Shown here piece after piece: positions 35,817 through 50,800 of a stretch of 64,000 bases of DNA. This DNA is from Bugula neritina. Its lineage: Eukaryota; Bryozoa; Gymnolaemata; Cheilostomatida; Bugulidae. Under the pieces are notes generated by a model. It searched no databases. It had not been told where the DNA came from and was given only the letters and a program-made list of their open reading frames with translations. A program made the position numbers and the translations under genes. The stretch's first letter is position 1. Every line of letters starts with the position of its first letter. Location: NCBI GenBank assembly GCA_964035545.1, contig OZ037767.1, positions 17,423,781 to 17,487,780 of the forward strand. The letters run 5' to 3'.

Positions 35817-38800
35817 TCAGTGGGAGCCTTTCCGGTTGATAGTCTCTCCGCTGGCCTTTCGTAGAGTAGTTATAGTCGGTATGCTATCTCTCTTCTTACC
35901 GTCTACAACACAGTCTAAACTCTAATACTTTCTACAACAACACAGTCTAATACAACGTGGTATCATATATGTAGACCTATTGTAGAATGGACACACAGAC
36001 AGATCACCAGCTCAGTAACAAATAACAAATACAGTAAATGTGGGTCATCAGATTATAAATACTGAGTTAATAGAAAAAGATAAAACATATAAAATAATAA
36101 TCTAATGCCAACTGGCCTCGCTGGGTTTATGACCGGTTCCTTTGAAGTGAACAGAGCTGATGGGTGTAGCTGGGACATTAGCCCAGATAATGTACACACA
36201 GTAATGTATTTACCATATTAATTTACTTTTAATTATATATGAGAAACATGACTGGGAAAGCACATTAAACAAATGTAATATTTATTATTACTGTAAACAC
36301 AATATAATGGTCTCTATAATTTGCTTGTAAAGCTCATTGCCAGACTATTAATGGTGCATGGAAAAATCATTAGGACCATATTTATAGCGTCTCTAAGCAA
36401 CTAATTTCAATTTTATTATCAAAGCCCTTTGAAATGGCAGTTTACATGCACTGGTCTGAAGGAAACAGGATGGACAGCTGTGAAGGAGGCTGTCATTGGC
36501 TATCGCCTGGAAACAAAGTTAAGATGGAGGAAGTTCACCAGGAAATATTAGTCTGCATCGTGGGTGGTCTGGGGTGAGTCACCAATCCAAATATTTAGAC
36601 ATAAAAATACTAAACTACTACTCAATAAAATTAACTTTTAATGTTTTTCAAATGATTTTTAGAGATTAAATTTCCAGTTCCAGCAACAGCAATAGAAATA
36701 TAAGTTCACTAGAGAAAGGCCATAACCCCAGCAGCACACACCTCAGAATAAAAAAGTTTTATTTGAAAAATATATATTATTAGAGAGGAACAGGAAATGA
36801 AAGGTGAAGGTCGTACCATTAGAAAGTTCTACCCGCCTTCTAGTGGTGGAGCTGCCAGCAGAGCTGAGGGGGGAGCCCCCTGTCGTACCTCTAGAAATAA
36901 GAGTATTGCAAAGATAGAAGGAAATCACGGAGAAATAGAAAGCAAATTATTAGAGCAGCTGTAGAAACAGAAACTGGCTAATCGCAGCCAAGGTTAGATA
37001 AATTACGAAATCGTACCTGGGCGTGGTTCTACCTTTGCTAAATATAGTATATTATATATAGTATATTATATATAGGTATAGTATATTATATAATATAATA
37101 AATATAGTATATTATATATAATAAATTAGTATACTATACATATTATATCCCAACATAACGGAAAGGGTAGAGCACATCGTCACACAAGTAAAACACACAT
37201 TTAATAACCAAAATAATATTGAATATAATTGGTCACAATGCTCAACATAGTTTGTGTAAACTGGTTAGATTTTATTCTAATATAAAGAGAGAAATTCGTA
37301 CCCAGTACTTCTGGTAGAGCCGGCGCTGTTTATACTCGCACTGCTTCCTGTGGAGTTAGGACTGCCTACATTACGACTAGATGAGGCGTGTTTCACACCT
37401 CTTCCCGGCATAAAACTGCGTGCTGCAAACAGAACCAGGTGATTGTGATACAGTACTGAGAGGTGATATTAAAGTACTGAGATGTGATATTAAAGTACTG
37501 AGAGGTGATATTAAAGTACTGAGATGTGATATTAAAGTACTGAGAGGTGATATTAAAGTACTGAGATGTGATATTAAAGTACTGAGAGGTGATATTAAAG
37601 TACTGAGATGTGATATTAAAGTACTGAGATGTGATATTAAAGTACTGAGATGTGATATTAAAGTACTGAGAGGTGATATTAAAGTACTGAGATGTGATAT
37701 TAAAGTACTGAGAGGTGATATTAAAGTACTGAGATGTGATATTAAAGTACTGAGATGTGATATTAAAGTACTGAGAGGTGATATTAAAGTACTGAGATGT
37801 GATATTAAAGTACTGAGAGGTGATATTAAAGTACTGAGAGGTGATATTAAAGTACTGAGAGGTGATATTAAAGTACTGAGAGGTGATATTAAAGTACTGA
37901 GATGTGATATTAAAGTACTGAGAGGTGATATTAAAGTACTGAGAGGTGATATTAAAGTACTGAGAGGTGATATTAAAGTACTGAGATGTGATATTAAAGT
38001 ACTGAGAGGTGATATTAAAGTACTGAGATGTGATATTAAAGTACTGATAGGTGATATTAAAGTACTGAGATGTGATATTAAAGTACTGAGATGTGATATT
38101 AAAGTACTGAGAGGTGATATTAAAGTACTGAGATGTGATATTAAAGTACTGAGATGTGATATTAAAGTACTGAGATGTGATATTAAAGTACTGAGAGGTG
38201 ATATTAAAGTACTGAGAGGTGATATTAAAGTACTGAGAGGTGATATTAAAGTACTGAGATGTGATATTAAAGTACTGAGAGGTGATATTAAAGTACTGAG
38301 ATGTGATATTAAAGTACTGAGATGTGATATTAAAGTACTGAGATGTGATATTAAAGTACTGAGATGTGATATTAAAGTACTGAGAGGTGATATTAAAGTA
38401 CTGAGAGGTGATATTAAAGTACTGAGAGGTGATATTAAAGTACTGAGAGGTGATATTAAAGTACTGAGATGTGATATTAAAGTATGAGATGTAAACTCAT
38501 TGAGCTGCTGAAATACCGACCTGTGCCAGCAGAAGACGGCCCCGCGACGCCGTTCACTGCGGGAGGAGTGGATGACTTGAGGGTGTGCTGCGAGTGGCGG
38601 CGGGGTTCCTTGCCACCAGGGGGCAGCGGGATCTTAGATGCTGTTGAATAGGAAACTGGAGATTAGTGTATGACTAACACAAGAGATTACAGGTGCTACG
38701 ATACAAAGCAAACATTGAAAAATATGTTTATTTGATAAGATGATAATCTGGTGGTCACATGGCAGGTGTGCGTTACGCTTGTGTGGTGACACAGTGCTAT

Positions 38801-41800
38801 TTCTAGATAAACTAACACGATATTAGCATTTCTGTTGGGTGTTGAGTGAAATGGATTAAAGGAATTGAATTTTATAGGATAAGTAAGTTGACTGAAGATG
38901 ATAAGGCAGTTTAGCGGAGAGGATAATGCCCAGCTTATCTCCTCACTAAAGTCACTACAAGATCAATAAATCCTCGGATAATCTTTCTAACAGCAGCTCA
39001 GAGCGAATCTCTCCAACCAGATTTACAAAAAGTCATGTAAGAACAATCTAATTACTTTACTTGTTGGTTTTATTACTACGAGCTGTGCACCTGCCCGTCT
39101 CTGTCACACTCATTGAATATCTCGTACGTCTGCTACTGAGTAAAGAGAGAACGTTAAGGCTACACCTACCCTTGCCGCTGTTGGCAGCTTTCTTTTCTAA
39201 AGTCTGCTTAGATGACGCTGACTTTGTGGAAACTCCAGAAGAACTGTTGCTGGACTTTTTCTCTCCCTTCTTCTTGGCGCCTCCAGCAGCGGCCTGCTCT
39301 GCTTCCTCTTCGCGCTTCTCTCTTTCTTCCTGTGAAATACAGCATCTCACATGAAGCAAACAGCACCTGGGGAGTGGGAGACACTAATTCTAATCTTAAA
39401 CCGAGCTAATGCGTGACCAGGCATTGGAGTGGAGGTCTTAGCGTTCCTTAGCAGTCAATTAGTACAGGCAGAGCACACTTTCACTGATTTGCATCAGGAA
39501 TTTCAGGAAATTCATCAGATTTGATGAAAAATTAAAGAGCAGCCACTGAAGGAATTGGGAATAAATTAGTCAAATGAATGAAGATGTGGGGATAATGATT
39601 CTAGGAATTGCAAATGAGGCAGTAATTACTGCTATCACTATTTTATTCTCATATTTTCACACATGAGTTTCTGTCAACAAGCAATAACTGGTCAATAACT
39701 TAGCCCACCATATCACTTATCCCACCATATCACTTAGCCCACCATATCACTTAGCCCACCATATCACTTATCCCACCATATCACTTAGCCCACCATATCA
39801 CTTAGCCCACCATATCACTTAGCCCACCATATCACTTAGCCCACCATATCACTTAGCCCACCATATCACTTAGCCCACCATATTAATAAACTCACCATCT
39901 CAATAAGCAGACGTTCTTCAGCCTCTCTCTGCTGATCCACCAGGTTGTCTTCTGTGATGTTACGTCTTGACAACATGGACTCGTGAATTATCCTGCAGGT
40001 AAATGAATACGACATGAAATACACCTGCAGACTCACAATATAGATGATAATGTGCTGACAGTAAGGAGGTACACACTTGATATCAAAATATATAAGAGAA
40101 AACAGGAAATAACCCACAATGCTGTGATGCAGTCTTTGGCTGGAAGGCGTGTGAGATACGCTGGTATATGTTTCTTAAGAGAAAATCTGATAAAACATAT
40201 CCTACCCGCCATGTTCCACCAGCCAAAACCTACCCACCATAGACACTAGCTACATAGAACTACTCTGATTGGTCAACAGAAGTATCTCACCGATCTAATT
40301 GGTCGACAGTGACCTTGAGCTGGGCAAGTACGTCTCGATCCCGCTCGTTGATGAGTAACTTCCGGACGTGAGATTCAAGGAGTTGGAGGAGATTTCTATC
40401 GGCTGGCAGACGTATCGTGTTCTTTAAACTCGGCATTATCTGACACAACCTTGACATACCCACAATGCACTGTTAGTGTTTGATGAGAATGAGGGGAATA
40501 TTTTAATTCATAAAACATGTCACAATATAGTTCTGTTAGTTGTTTAATCTCTGTGCAAACGTCAATATCAGTATGATAGGAAATGGTTAGGATTCTGCAT
40601 AGATTAAAGATTGTATAATTTACAAAATAAATTATGATGAATTGTTGGGTGAACTGTATTTGGAACAGGAATAGAGAAATTTCAACAGTCCTAGGTTTTC
40701 ACTGTTTAAATAAAGTTTGGTTTGGGGCATGGAACATAACGATGTTATTTTCTCTTTTTATCCAATACCTGCACGAAAAGCTAACTGAGTCAGTCATGTG
40801 ACTACTGAGTCAGTCATGTGACTACTGAGTCAGTCATGTGACTACTGAGTATGTCATGTGACCACTGAGTATGTCATGTGACTACTGAGTATGTCATGTG
40901 ACTACTGAGTATGTCATGTGACCACTGAGTATGTCATGTGACTACTGAGTCAGTCATGTGACTACTGAGTATGTCATGTGACTACTGAGTATGTCATGTG
41001 ACTACTGAGTATGTCATGTAAGAACAGGCTGAGTTAGTTGTACAGGTAGAAGAACAGACTGAGTTAGTTGTACAGGTAGAAGAACAGACTGAGTTAGTTG
41101 TACAGGTAGAAGAACAGGCTGAGTTAGTTGTACAGGTAGAAGAACAGGCTGAGTTAGTTGTACAGGTAGAAGAACAGACTGAGTTAGTTGTACAGGTAGA
41201 AGAACAGGCTGAGTTAGTTGTACAGGTAGAAGAACAGGCTGAGTTAGTTGTACAGGTAGAAGAACAGACTGAGTTAGTTGTACAGGTAGAAGAACAGACT
41301 GAGTTAGTTGTACAGGTAGAAGAACAGACTGAGTTAGTTGTACAGGTAGAAGAACAGACTGAGTTAGTTGTACAGGTAGAAGAACAGACTGAGTTAGTTG
41401 TACAGGTAGAAGAACAGACTGAGTTAGTTGTACAGGTAGAAGAACAAGCTGAGTTAGTTGTACAGGTAGAAGAACAAGATAAGAGGGTCAACACTTGAGA
41501 TAGAGTGTGACTAGAATGACTAGAATAATATTATTCTAATGACATAATCACACAATTACTGTGGGATTAGAGAGCAGGAGATGGGATAATGAGTCATTAA
41601 TTTGCTAATGCCACTTTGTAAGCTAAGCTGTTGAGTGTGTGCATAGCATACACCTAGCAATGGGGGGATTAGACAGTCTATGTCAGTGGATTGGTTACTG
41701 GGCCGTCTCACCACCGGCTGAGGAAATCGTTAGCACTTGGCAGGTTGTTTTGACACACTTGAAGTGATTCCACCCTTTTAACATTTGGCAGGTGATTTCA

Positions 41801-44800
41801 CCATCACTGCCAGGGAATGTGAGTCACGCCAACAGTTCTGGTGTCGGAGTGAAGTCCAGCAGCGAATGCCGCTCAGTTCTCACCTCAGACGGATATTCGG
41901 TACAGGGTCGGAGGACAACTCCAAGATGGCTTCATAAAAGTGCTGCCGGAAGAAGGAGCTGGAGAAGGTGGCAAGAACCTGCTGACAGATGTCAATAAAC
42001 AGCGTCCTGTCTCTGTAGCTCCGGGCTTCAGCAAAATCTACAGTCACATGACTCAATACAGTCACATGACTCAATACAGTCACATGACTCAATGCAGTCA
42101 CATGACTCAATACAGTCACATGACTCAATGCAGTCACATAACACTAATATGACACAGCTAATTAAATATAATTTCTACTAAATTATTTACTGCTAGTTTA
42201 GTTTTCAGCAAGACTTCAGATAACATTTGTTGAATCCTTAAAATTTGATGTTCGAATGAAAATCTCAGCAAGGTCACATGACTAACCTACTACTAGGTCA
42301 CATGACTAACCTACTACTAGGTCACATGACTAACCTACTACTAGGTCACATGACTAACCTACTACAAGGTCACATGACTAACCTGTTATCAACTGCTGAC
42401 AGATTTCTGTTCTCTGTTCAAGTTTCCGATTACATCTGAGATACCTGAGGAGTGCTCTGGTGGCTGCCAGTCGGACAGGAAGTGCTTTCTATAGAGACAA
42501 ACATGAATAGCTGTGAGACAAACATGAATAGCTGTGAGACAAACATGAATAGCTGTGAGACAAACATGAATATCTGTGAGTGATACTATTACTAGAGGTA
42601 CACTATAAGTTATCTCAAAGAGTTTCACACTCTATCAATACACGTTTGATTGTTCCAGCAAGAAAGTGGAACATAGAGTAGAGTTTGAGATTAATTCAGA
42701 GTTACTCTCTCCTTGATGTGAACAGAATCTAAATACAGTATTCAACTTACAGTGAGTGTGTGTGACACACTTACAGAGTACGTGACACACTTACAGAGTA
42801 CGTGACACACTTACAGAGTACGTGACGCACTTACAGAGTACGTGACACACTTACAGAGTACGTGACACACTTACAGAGTACGTGACACACTTACAGAGTG
42901 TGTGTAACACACTTACAGAGTATGTGACGCACTTACAGAGTACGTGACGCACTTACAGAGTACGTGACCCACTTACAGAGTACGTGACATACTTACAGAG
43001 TACGTGACACACTTACAGAGTACGTGACACACTTACAGAGTACGTGACATACTTACAGAGTATGTGACACACTTACAGAGTACGTGACACTTACAGAGTA
43101 CGTGACATACTTACAGAGTACGTGACATACTTACAGCATTATGCAACTTGTCGAGAGTCCTGGGCACCAGTTTGCTGTAGATCTGGTCACTGGACAGAAC
43201 GAGGGTGACGACGGACATGTTGTCTAGAAACTTCTCCTGCAGCCGCCAGTCGTTGGAAGAGAAGATCACCTGCTCACAGGAGAGCAGCGCCGACAGCAGA
43301 TCGGCAGCGTGTGTCTGTTTGTCCGGATTGATGAGTTTGCTGAAAGTGGTGAGGGTGTGGGACATGTTGGAGACGAGGCCGTTGAGAACCTGACAGTATT
43401 CGTCCTTGAAAAGTATAACCAGGTCCTTGAGGAGGAGGGAGAGGTGGGAGCCGATGGTGCGCGACACCTGCAGAGTCAGTATATACTAGTTACTCTACTG
43501 ACTGTATACTAGTTACTCTACTGACTGTATACTAGTTACTCTACTGACTATATACTAGTTACTCTACTGACTATATACTAGTTACTCTACTGACTATATA
43601 CTAGTTACTCTACTGACTATATACTAGTTACTCTACTGACTATATACTAGTTACTCTACTGACTATATACTAGTTACTCTACTGACTATATACTAGTTAC
43701 TCTACTGACTGTATACTAGTTACTCTACTGACTATATACTAGTTACTCTACTGACTGTATACTAGTTACTCTACTGACTATATACTAGTTACTCTACTGA
43801 CTGTATACTAGTTACTCTACTGACTATATACTAGTTACTCTACTGACTGTATACTAGTTACTCTACTGACTATATACTAGTTACTCTACTGACTATATAC
43901 TAGTTACTATACTGACTATAATATACTAGTTACTCTACTGACTGTATACTAGTTACTCTACTGACTATATACTAGTTACTCTACTGACTATATACTAGTT
44001 ACTCTACTGACTATATACTAGTTACTCTACTGACTATATACTAGTTACTCTACTGACTATATACTAGTTACTCTACTGACTATATACTAGTTACTCTACT
44101 GACTATATACTAGTTACTCTACTGACTATATACTAGTTACTCTACTGACTATATACTAGTTACTCTACTGACTGTATACTAGTTACTCTACTGACTATAT
44201 ACTAGTTACTCTACTGACTGTATACTAGTTACTCTACTGACTATATACTAGTTACTCTACTGACTGTATACTAGTTACTCTACTGACTATATACTAGTTA
44301 CTCTACTGACTGTATACTAGTTACTCTACTGACTATATACTAGTTACTCTACTGACTATATACTAGTTACTATACTGACTATAATATACTAGTTACTCTA
44401 CTGACTGTATACTAGTTACTCTACTGACTATATACTAGTTACTCTACTGACTATATACTAGTTACTCTACTGACTATATACTAGTTACTCTACTGACTAT
44501 ATACTAGTTACTCTACTGACTATATACTAGTTACTCTACTGACTGTATACTAGTTACTCTACTGACTATATACTAGTTACTCTACTGACTGTATACTAGT
44601 TACTCTACTGACTATATACTAGTTACTCTACTGACTGTATACTAGTTACTATACTGACTATAATATACTAGTTACTCTACTGACTGTATACTAGTTACTC
44701 TACTGACTATATACTAGTTACTCTACTGACTATATACTAGTTACTCTACTGTATTATATACTAGTTACTCTACTGACTATATACTAGTTACTCTACTGAC

Positions 44801-47800
44801 TATATACTAGTTACTCTACTGACTGTATACTAGTTACTCTACTGACTATATACTAGTTACTCTACTGACTATATACTAGTTACTCTACTGACTATATACT
44901 AGTTACTATACTGACTATATACTAGTTACTCTACTGACTGTATACTAGTTACTCTACTGACTGTATACTAGTTACTCTACTGACTGTATACTAGTTACTC
45001 TACTGACTATATACTAGTTACTCTACTGACTGTATACTAGTTACTCTACTGACTATAATATACTAGTTACTCTACTGACTGTATACTAGTTACTCTACTG
45101 ACTATATACTAGTTACTCTACTGACTATATACTAGTTACTCTACTGTATTATATACTAGTTACTCTACTGACTATATACTAGTTACTCTACTGACTATAT
45201 ACTAGTTACTCTACTGACTGTATACTAGTTACTCTACTGACTGTATACTAGTTACTCTACTGACTGTATACTAGTTACTCTACTGACTGTATACTAGCTA
45301 CTCTACTGACTATATACTAGTTACTCTACTGACTATATACTAGTTACTCTACTGACTATATACTAGCTACTCTACTGACTGTATACTAGTTACTCTACTG
45401 ACTATATACTAGTTACTCTACTGACTATATACTAGTTACTATACTGACTATATACTAGCTACTCTACTGACTGTATACTAGTTACTCTACTGACTATATA
45501 CTAGTTACTCTACTGACTATATACTAGTTACTATACTGACTATATACTAGCTACTCTACTGACTGTATACTAGTTACTCTACTGACTATATACTAGTTAC
45601 TCTACTGACTATATACTAGTTACTCTACTGACTATATACTAGTTACTCTACTGACTGTATACTAGTTACTCTACTGACTGTATACTAGTTACTCTACTGA
45701 CTATATACTAGTTACTATACTGACTATATACTAGTTACTCTACTGACTGTATACTAGTTACTCTACTGACTGTATACTAGTTACTCTACTGACTGTATAC
45801 TAGTTACTCTACTGACTGTATACTAGTTACTCTACTGACTGTATACTAGTTACTCTACTGACTATATACTAGTTACTCTACTGACTGTATACTAGTTACT
45901 CTACTGACTATATACTAGTTACTCTACTGACTATATACTAGTTACTCTACTGACTGTATACTAGTTACTCTACTGACTATATACTAGTTACTCTACTGAC
46001 TATATACTAGTTACTATACTGACTATATACTAGTTACTCTACTGACTGTATACTAGTTACTCTACTGACTGTATACTAGTTACTCTACTGACTGTATACT
46101 AGTTACTCTACTGACTATATACTAGTTACTCTACTGACTATATACTAGTTACTCTACTGACTATATACTAGTTACTCTACTGACTATATACTAGTTACTC
46201 TACTGACTATATACTAGTTACTCTACTGACTCATCACCTCATGGAAGCCGTGGGCCATCGTCTTCCTAACCGGGACACTCGGGTCTCGACACAATCGAGA
46301 GAAACTGCTGGAAAGCTCCGTGTCAAACTTTCCGGGACTTCCAGAGAACAACGTCATTGCCTGGTAACAAGAATAGTATTGCTGAGTTACAGAGATTCAA
46401 AACATGTCATACACCGATATGCGGATATCTGGCAGAGGAAAAGTTCAATAATTTGTTATGGAGTCAAGAAAAGAAAGTCATAAAGGAAGGAGAACTGTTT
46501 CAACACTTGCAATATAATAATAACATATTTTTATTACGTATGTTGTAATAAATTGCGCAGAAACATGCATTATGGAGTTGTCTTCCTTAACTTTCCAAAC
46601 AGAAAAGAGGACAATTCCTAGTTTGAACATTGAGTTAGTAGAGCAAATAACTTTACAGTTTCTAAGCCCTAAGGAATATAAAATACCAGACTAGAACACA
46701 CAGAGTGGAGGCTGTTACATCCACTATTTATCAGTTTAGACTGAAAAGGTCAAGGTGACATAGTTTAGAGTGAGAAGGTCAAGGTGACATAGTTTAGAGT
46801 GGAAAGGTCAAGGTGAAACCCTGCTTACCGGGAAGTTGTAGGCTGCGTTGACTCTACACTCCACAGGCCGGTCATCATCTTGAGCAGCCAATCCTAAAGT
46901 CTGTAACAGAGAGAGCTCAAGTAGAGGGAACACAGGCTTAGCGCATAGCCTGAGTACTGTTACACAGGGACAGACAACTCTGAATACAGCACCATGAAAC
47001 ACTAGCATATAATGTACTGCGTACGCAACTAATACATTGCCCTTAGAACACTGGTCAGGTCTACCGTATAAGGAACAGAAGGAGTGCAAGACACGAGGGG
47101 GTACCTTAGGGGAGGTCCTGTTGTCATTGATGTCGCTCTTAGAGTCAGCATTGCCGACATCAGCCCTGCCCATGCAGCACAGCTTCTTGTAGTAGTCGAG
47201 GAACCACGTCTTCTGAGCGGCGGTCATATTGGGGGAGAGACCGTGGCAGAGCTTGCCGAGGTGCCGCGAGACGACGGGGAGGGTGGAGTCAGCTTCTTGA
47301 AGCGCTGACTGACAGAACTTGACTACCAGGGGGATGATAGTGCTGCCGCAAGTCTCTATAACAGTGAGTACAGAGTAGTTAGAGTGAGTACAGAGTAGTT
47401 AGAGTGAATACAGAGTAGTTAGAGTGAGTACAGAGTGGTTAGAGTGAGTACAGAGTGGTTAGAGTGAGTAGAGAGTAGTTACAGTGAATACAGAGTGGTA
47501 GAAGTTCTGAATGGAACTACAGGAATGTTGGCAGCTAACCAAAGCCAGTCACCAAAATAGAACTGACATCACGTCTTCCTATTCATCAGTGGAAATCATT
47601 CATCATTCTAACCACAGCTGATTCAGTGCCAGAGATAAACACAACCAAATAAACAATAGCATGACTTTCACAACTACTTATAATATAATACAGAGTAGTA
47701 ATATAATACAGAGTAGTAATATAGTACAGAGCAGTAATATAGTACAGAGTAGTAATATAATACAGAGTAGTAATATAGTACAGAGTAGTAATATAATACA

Positions 47801-50800
47801 GAGTAGTAATATAATACAGAGTAGTAATATAATACAGAGTAATATAATACAGAGTAGTAATATAATACAGAGTAGTAATATAATACAGAGTAGTAATATA
47901 ATACTGAGTAGTAATATAATACAGAGTAGTAATATAATACAGAGTAGTAATATAATACAGAGTAGTAATATAATACAGAGTAGTAATATAATACAGAGTA
48001 GTAATATAATACAGAGTAGTAATATAATACTGAGTAGTAATATAATACAGAGTAGTAATATAATACAGAGTAGTAATATAGTACAGAGTAGTAATATAAT
48101 ACAGAGTAGTAATATAATACAGAGGAGTAATATAATACAGAGTAGTAATATAATACAGAGTAGTAATATAATACAGAGTAGTAATATAATACAGAGTAGT
48201 AATATAATACAGAGAGAGTAATATAATACAGAGTAGTAATATAATACAGCTCACCGTCGTCGAGCAGAGAGAGGATGTTGACGACGGTGTCAAGGCCAGC
48301 TAGTCTGACGGAACACTCCTCATCGTGAGCGAGCTCCACTAGTTCGGGAAGTATTGCACTTTTGGTGGACTCCAGACTGTAGAGACACATATGTACAATA
48401 TAATGAATATATAATATATATAGCATACATATATTATATATATATACTATATAGTAGATATATATAATATACTCTATATCACGCCATATATTACAGAGTA
48501 TATGAGGGTCGGGAGAAAGACAAAACATCACAAATAAACTTTAACTTCTATTGAATCCTCTTCTTTCAATTCAAACATTTAATTACAAGGAAGTTGCAGA
48601 CACTTTAGTAATTATCCCCCTGACCACAGCACGAGTCTCAGTCTACAGTATAACTGGAGTGATTGAGGGCGGGCAGACCCCCCCCCCCCCCCGACTAGAC
48701 AAACAGTGAACTCACCCGAGACCCTTGGCTATGAGGTCAAGTTGCCGGCACATGCAGGCTCGCACTTCGTACTCCACGTCCTGGCAGAGTGACTGAACTA
48801 TCGGCAGGATTTCCTTCTTTATTCTACCAACAGAGAGAAGACAACAGCTCACAGAGCGGCGCTACATACAGGTGGCGGTTGTGAGAGGGCAACTTCGCAT
48901 TAGAAGGGAATATAAAAACTCACACAAAACTCTCCAGGCAGATGGAGATCTTGCCGAGGATACGGCAGCTCATGAGACGTGACTGGATGTTCTGAGACAG
49001 CTGCCCTTTCTGTATGGCCTTCGTCATTACCTGGTAACACCAACAAGTGTCATATATATTATACATCTTCAATGGGGAGACAATCCCAAGTACTGTGTGA
49101 TAACTATACGTTACAGAACGTATGACTGGCAATACAAGTGCTTCAGCTTGACTTCTACACCAGAGTACACATTTCATTCTCTGTAAACTAAGTTGTGAGC
49201 AGTACTTCAAGTAATACTTGCCTCTCTCCTGAGTACGTCTTTAGTTAGCAGAGGAATGACTTGAAGAAGGGTGTCTAGCCACGCCTCTCCCACGTCTGCG
49301 TCTTTGTAGTCGAGAGCGTTTAATATGATTGGAAGAAACTGTTGAGCAAAGGTGGCACCCGACACCACTTCGGATTGAAATATTTGTAGGAACACGGAGC
49401 TGGCGGCCATTTGCATATCTGCTTGAGCGATCGGCAGGAACTCCTACAAGGCATTGTGGGAGTTTTACTGTTAGGAGGTGTATAACACAGCTAGGTGGTG
49501 CATATCCCAGCTAGGTGGTGTATAACCCAGCTAGGTGGTGTATAACCCAGCTAGCTAAACAAAGTAAAAGTAAAATTTCACCCAAAGCTATAGCAAGGGT
49601 TGTAAATTAAGTTTTCAAGTATAGAGTAGTAGTTGAGAGGTTAGAGGAAGTGTGGAGTATAACAATTTGCATAATATTTCTGCCAAATTCAAGAGATAAA
49701 AACTGTTTCAACAGAATATTAATGATTTCCAGAATGAAGGATGACCTCATCACATGGTATGATGGGCTGTTGCCTGCTGTACTGGAGGCAGCGGCAGCAG
49801 AGTATGGTGGGCCACAATCTGTACATATACTCTAAATTGGCTGTAAAGGCAGCTTATATTGATTAACAACAGGGCTGGAAATACACACTTTTTATTACTT
49901 GTTATAACAAGTTGTGATGGAGTATTTAGCAAGATAACCACTTGAGTTATGCTAATAGCTTGCACTGAGAATTACATAAGGATGTAATATTAGTTGATAT
50001 GATATCTGCATTAGATCAATACACAGAGTCAGTTCATATCAAATAATCAATACAAAAACTTACTGAATATTGAACACTAAATAGATACATGCAATTCACT
50101 CAAACACTCATTTATTATTCATTTTTAATTTAGACAAATGGAATGTTGATCAAACTTATATCTGCATCAGTTTGAACTAATTTGGTAGCAAATATTTATG
50201 CTGGTTGCACTTACAGTGTTGCCAGCATAAAGTAAATATTACATCAGTCACCATGTGTACAGAACTGTAAGTACTATTATATCGCAAGTCTCAAAGATAG
50301 CCAGAGTTCTTATCTGGCTACAGTGAAGGGAGACAACCCTAACATCACACAGCTTACAGGTATAATGGTAGGGTCTAGCCTCACTTACTCTGATTTTAGG
50401 GATGACTTTGCGGAGGCACTCATCTTTGTTGTCTTTGAGGAGGTGGGGGAGGCTGGTGACTACACTCAGTCTCTGTATGTCCTGACCACAGCTACCAGCA
50501 GAATAGTTGAATACATGACAGTGTGGAGAGAGTACTACATGTTACTATACCATACTATGACAGTGTGGAGAGAGTACTACATGTTACTATATGAGGGGCT
50601 CACCCGTTATGTAATGGAATGTAACACACCTGCAGCTATAACTACTCTAGAAATGAGATGTAACAGAATATTCTCGGAGCACTTAGTCTGAGCAGTGAAC
50701 AGAGTCACTGAGACTAGTCCAAGTGCTACCAGCTTCTACCAGGAGAAGTCATGTGGGCGGGGCTTACAGAACATGTAAGTGTATAGCACAAATTCAAAAG

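Noticed and set aside
37420-38487. 355-aa plus-strand ORF with repeating RGD/RCD heptads
   Set aside because: It is the 21-bp intronic array read in a frame without stops, on the strand opposite PPP4R4. RGD is a translation accident.
40994-41494. Cys/Ser/Thr repeat ORF ([10 protein letters not shown])
   Set aside because: 30-bp intronic array, no start context, signal peptide or splice links.
47586-48531. Long ORFs of [12 protein letters not shown] and SSNIIQ repeats on both strands
   Set aside because: All are readings of the 18-bp array in PPP4R4 intron 7. Only 48255-48376 on the minus strand is coding.
49750-49965. Short ORFs at 49650-49965
   Set aside because: No splice sites, family similarity or codon continuity; located in PPP4R4 intron 3.
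50323-50691. 122-aa plus-strand ORF
   Set aside because: Antisense to PPP4R4 exon 3; the minus strand gives the conserved [18 protein letters not shown] segment with good splice sites.
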